Assembly (NCBI GenBank): GCA_002361735.1
Contig: DETS01000112.1
Span: forward strand, 1-16,256
From: Lachnospiraceae bacterium UBA3282
GTDB taxonomy: Bacteria; Bacillota; Clostridia; Lachnospirales; Lachnospiraceae
DNA: 16,256 nt
Reading direction: 5' to 3'
The notes beneath the pieces were generated by a model, which worked only from the letters and a program-made list of their open reading frames with translations, did no database searches and was not told the DNA's origin. Each line of letters starts with the position of its first letter. Positions within the stretch are counted from its first letter, which is position 1. The position numbers and the translations under genes are program-made. Positions 13,967 to 16,256 of the stretch are shown piece by piece.

Positions 13967-15484
13967 TTATCTATCATCCACATCCGTCGTATCTTCCGTC
14001 TCCGGTATTGCCTCAGTTTCTACTCCGTCCGTATTCCGCTCACGATAAAAGGCAAGCTGGTTCTTACCGCGCTTCTTCGCCTTATAGACGCCCTGATCAG
14101 CCGCCTTATAGAGGGTCTCGAAATCTGCGCCCTCCTGCGGGTAAACCGCCACACCGATGCTGGCGGTCGCTTTATACTTCACGTACTCGCCTGCCTGAAA
14201 ATGCTTGAAGAAATCCTCTACCTTTGCCGCTTCCTTGAGAATATTCTCCTCTGTGGTGATCCCCTTCAAAAATACCATGAACTCGTCGCCGCCTACACGC
14301 CCCACGATGTCCGTGGCACGGAAGATACCGCCGATCTGTTTTCCCAGGGAGCGCAGCACTTCGTCGCCAAACGCGTGCCCCATGGTATCATTTACCTTCT
14401 TAAAGTTATCCACATCCACCATGAAAAGCATGGACTGCGTATCGGGATTCTGTGCCATAAATTCTTTGATCTTTCGCTCGGTCGCCAGCTTATTGTTGAG
14501 ACCGGTCAGAAGATCGGTATCCGCCTTATCTTCCAGTTCCTTTTTCTTGGCATTACTGCGGAACTTGCTCGTGATGTTGATCACCATCACCACGCAGAAG
14601 AAAACAGCGATCGCTATCAGCAGGGACATTGCCATATTACTGGTATTTTTCCGCAGATAGCGCACCTGTCTTTCCATGTACTCGCCGCCGACATAGAGCA
14701 CCAAATCCCAGCGATTCGTTCCCAACGGCGCAAAGATAAAGACATCTTTTTCCTTTCCCCGATTGACATCGACATTGCCTCGGGAACCGTTATTCATACG
14801 ACCGCGAAGAGATCTCGCCGCCGCCTTATCTACCTTATCCACTGCAGTCAAAAGATTGCCGTCCTTGACATAATCACTATTTGTAGCGCCGCTCAGCCCA
14901 AGAATCTTTCCCTCCGTATTCACAAGGACAAGGAAACTGCCATTATCATAGCCGGACTTATACAACATATTGGAAAACCGTTCCATGGGATAAAACAGCA
15001 GCAGATATCCCTGCGCCGTATCGGAGCTGACCCGCTCCATCACAATGACTGATTTGCTTTCTTCCACATAGACATAAGGGGAAGTCGCTCCCGAAAGCGC
15101 CTCAAAATAAGCTACCGCCGATAAATCGACATTCTGACCGTCCGAATCGACCGCCTGACCGTTCAGATCACAGTAGAGCGCCTCATCCACTCCCGCGCTC
15201 TGTGCCGCAATCTGTAAAAGTTCCGTCACCCGCGCCGTATCCTTTGCCCCTTCTTGTGCAAGTATCGCGGCAATGGGTAACTCAACGCTGTCAATCTTTT
15301 CCAAATCATGCAGCAGACTGCTGCCATAACTCTCTACATTTGAGATCAGCGTCTTGGAAACGGTATTCGCAGCCTCCTTATTTGCTTTGTGCGTGAAACT
15401 GGCGAGCATGATAATAACAACCACCATCATAATGGCTGTCGGCATCAACCACTGTAATACGCTTGATTTGTTCTGATTATCCAT
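13967..15484 (-). CDS. Membrane-anchored diguanylate cyclase (GGDEF) with an extracytoplasmic sensor domain
   Basis: Makes the second messenger cyclic di-GMP from two GTP. 505 aa. One membrane helix near 11-30, an outside sensor region (about 31-275) of the double-Cache style, a second helix near 286-305, then the GGDEF domain (about 320-480). Catalytic features intact: DTDLLTGLNN (322-331), metal-binding Asp357 in VDVDNFKKVND, and GGDEF at 398-402. The inhibitory I-site RxxD is present as R389-ATD-D392, exactly five residues before GGDEF, so product feedback is expected. The C-terminal tail is acidic and Thr-rich. Its first codons overlap the yesL-like gene by eight bases, which implies translational coupling. 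The ligand of the sensor domain is unknown. Confidence 0.93.
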   Translation of the reverse strand: MDNQNKSSVLQWLMPTAIMMVVVIIMLASFTHKANKEAANTVSKTLISNVESYGSSLLHDLEKIDSVELPIAAILAQEGAKDTARVTELLQIAAQSAGVDEALYCDLNGQAVDSDGQNVDLSAVAYFEALSGATSPYVYVEESKSVIVMERVSSDTAQGYLLLFYPMERFSNMLYKSGYDNGSFLVLVNTEGKILGLSGATNSDYVKDGNLLTAVDKVDKAAARSLRGRMNNGSRGNVDVNRGKEKDVFIFAPLGTNRWDLVLYVGGEYMERQVRYLRKNTSNMAMSLLIAIAVFFCVVMVINITSKFRSNAKKKELEDKADTDLLTGLNNKLATERKIKEFMAQNPDTQSMLFMVDVDNFKKVNDTMGHAFGDEVLRSLGKQIGGIFRATDIVGRVGGDEFMVFLKGITTEENILKEAAKVEDFFKHFQAGEYVKYKATASIGVAVYPQEGADFETLYKAADQGVYKAKKRGKNQLAFYRERNTDGVETEAIPETEDTTDVDDR

Positions 15485-16160
15485 CTGCTTCTTCGTTCTC
15501 CTCGTTCAGCTGTAGAGAAAAGCTCATATCGTCCGTAATTTCTTCCGGCTCCGGCTCCAGTTTTTTGAAAATACCGCTGTATAACCAAGCAGCGCCATAG
15601 GCGGGCGCCGAAATGCCAAATAAAAAGACAAAAAGCATTGCGTAAGTAGAAAAGTAACAGATCACCAAAGGCAGCGCATAAAGAACCATCATCAATAATG
15701 TTTTCGGCAAATTGGCAAAAGCCAGGATCAGCGCATTCCTAAGTGTGTTCCTGATCGTATTTTCAAAGCGCGACTGCAGGGGAAATACATAGACCGCCAT
15801 CATCAACAATATGATCGCTACCGCCAGCACCGCGACCACGACCGCTTTCGGGAACTCCATACCCGAATAGTTAAAGATCAGAATATCGCCCACATAAACC
15901 GCGATCACCAAAAGCATCAGGATCCAAATCAATGTAGCCTGCTTAAAATTCTGCACAAAAGACTTAAAGAAACCGCGAACCAGATAGCCCTCTCTGTCAC
16001 GGACCATCTTTAGGAGCACATAGTGCATCCCCGTATAAGCCGCCCCTATCGTAATCACAGGGATACAGCAAATAATCATTAAAATATTTAAGATCAACAA
16101 ATCCCCTACGCGATTCAGGACGCGCATCAAGGGACTGTCCATATCCAAAAATCTGCCCAC
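15477..16160 (-). CDS. YesL-family (DUF624) integral membrane protein
   Basis: 227 aa, five or so membrane helices, of the YesL/DUF624 family, whose members in Firmicutes often sit with carbohydrate ABC genes; the biochemical role is not known. The family look comes from the N-terminal RVGDLLILNILMIICCIPVI, the GAAYTGMHYVLLKMVRDREGY stretch and the C-terminal FGISAPAYGAAWLY. The tail after about residue 203 is strongly acidic. The start codon is GTG, with GGGAGG seven bases upstream; no ATG fits as well. First gene of a two-gene operon with the diguanylate cyclase. Confidence 0.85.
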   Translation of the reverse strand: MGRFLDMDSPLMRVLNRVGDLLILNILMIICCIPVITIGAAYTGMHYVLLKMVRDREGYLVRGFFKSFVQNFKQATLIWILMLLVIAVYVGDILIFNYSGMEFPKAVVVAVLAVAIILLMMAVYVFPLQSRFENTIRNTLRNALILAFANLPKTLLMMVLYALPLVICYFSTYAMLFVFLFGISAPAYGAAWLYSGIFKKLEPEPEEITDDMSFSLQLNEENEEADG

Positions 16161-16188
16161 TGAAATTCCTCCCGATATTTCAAATTTC

Positions 16189-16217
16189 AGTATATCACAA
16201 AAAAGTACAAAAGTCTA
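16189..16217 (-). promoter_or_regulatory. Promoter of the yesL-like / diguanylate cyclase operon
   Basis: On the minus strand TAGACT (16217-16212), a 17-base spacer, then TATACT (16194-16189), with TGA directly before the -10 giving an extended -10. It lies about 30 bases before the GTG start. Match to sigma-A consensus is good (4 and 5 of 6). Confidence 0.72.
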
Positions 16218-16256
16218 TATTTTATATTTTGACGATAGCGTAAGTTTATTGTAGGA

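Noticed and set aside
14201..15052. Plus-strand frame opposite the diguanylate cyclase
   Set aside because: Antisense shadow of a complete GGDEF gene; composition is His-rich and no motif is seen.

Overview
The window looks like the chromosome of an anaerobic Gram-positive bacterium of the Clostridia, most likely a Lachnospiraceae member. The evidence is a long-form SRP RNA with a GGAA-capped helix 8, strong AGGAGG-type ribosome binding sites, sigma-A-type promoters, lipoprotein solute-binding proteins with an Ala/Glu/Pro-rich tether after the lipobox, and a YesL-family membrane protein. The assignment is by style of sequence, not by a database match.

Layout. At 1-168 lies the 3' part of the SRP RNA (+). 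It converges on a minus-strand gene for an unrecognised two-domain protein with an AAEP-repeat linker (167-1195). Next on the minus strand are a CdaR/PucR-type regulator (1272-2360) and an MsmK/UgpC-type sugar ABC ATPase (2423-3532), separated by a hairpin terminator. Then comes a copper module, csoR-copA (3782-6886, minus). It is driven by a consensus promoter whose 17-bp spacer is the CsoR operator. CopA carries an extra CopZ-like domain at its C terminus, which could also be made alone from an internal start.

Beyond the copper genes is a wrecked sugar ABC operon (6981-8876, minus). Its solute-binding protein has a frameshifted signal peptide and is fused in frame to the last part of a MalF-type permease. 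Its MalG-type permease has lost the EAA loop that contacts the ATPase, and its reading frame runs through the operon terminator. A lone tyrosine integrase (8945-10057, minus) sits directly upstream. A 452-base AT-rich regulatory gap then precedes an intact, oppositely oriented sugar ABC operon (10510-13842, plus): lipoprotein binding protein, a strong hairpin acting as terminator or attenuator, then two permeases with intact EAA loops. This operon has no ATPase of its own; the MsmK-like ATPase at 2423-3532 is the obvious candidate partner. A bidirectional terminator follows, and then a minus-strand pair: a YesL-like membrane protein (15477-16160) overlapping a membrane-anchored GGDEF diguanylate cyclase (13967-15484).

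How it fits together. The theme is carbohydrate uptake (one intact importer, one decayed importer, a stand-alone ATPase, a CdaR-type regulator, YesL, cre-like sites) interrupted by a copper-efflux cassette and an integrase. The most interesting points are the decayed operon, where several lesions look like deletions between short repeats; an 85-base inverted repeat (the two binding-protein leaders) that brackets the integrase and promoter region; and the CopA-CopZ fusion with a possible internal start. I see no CRISPR array, tRNA gene, insertion sequence or recognisable defence system.
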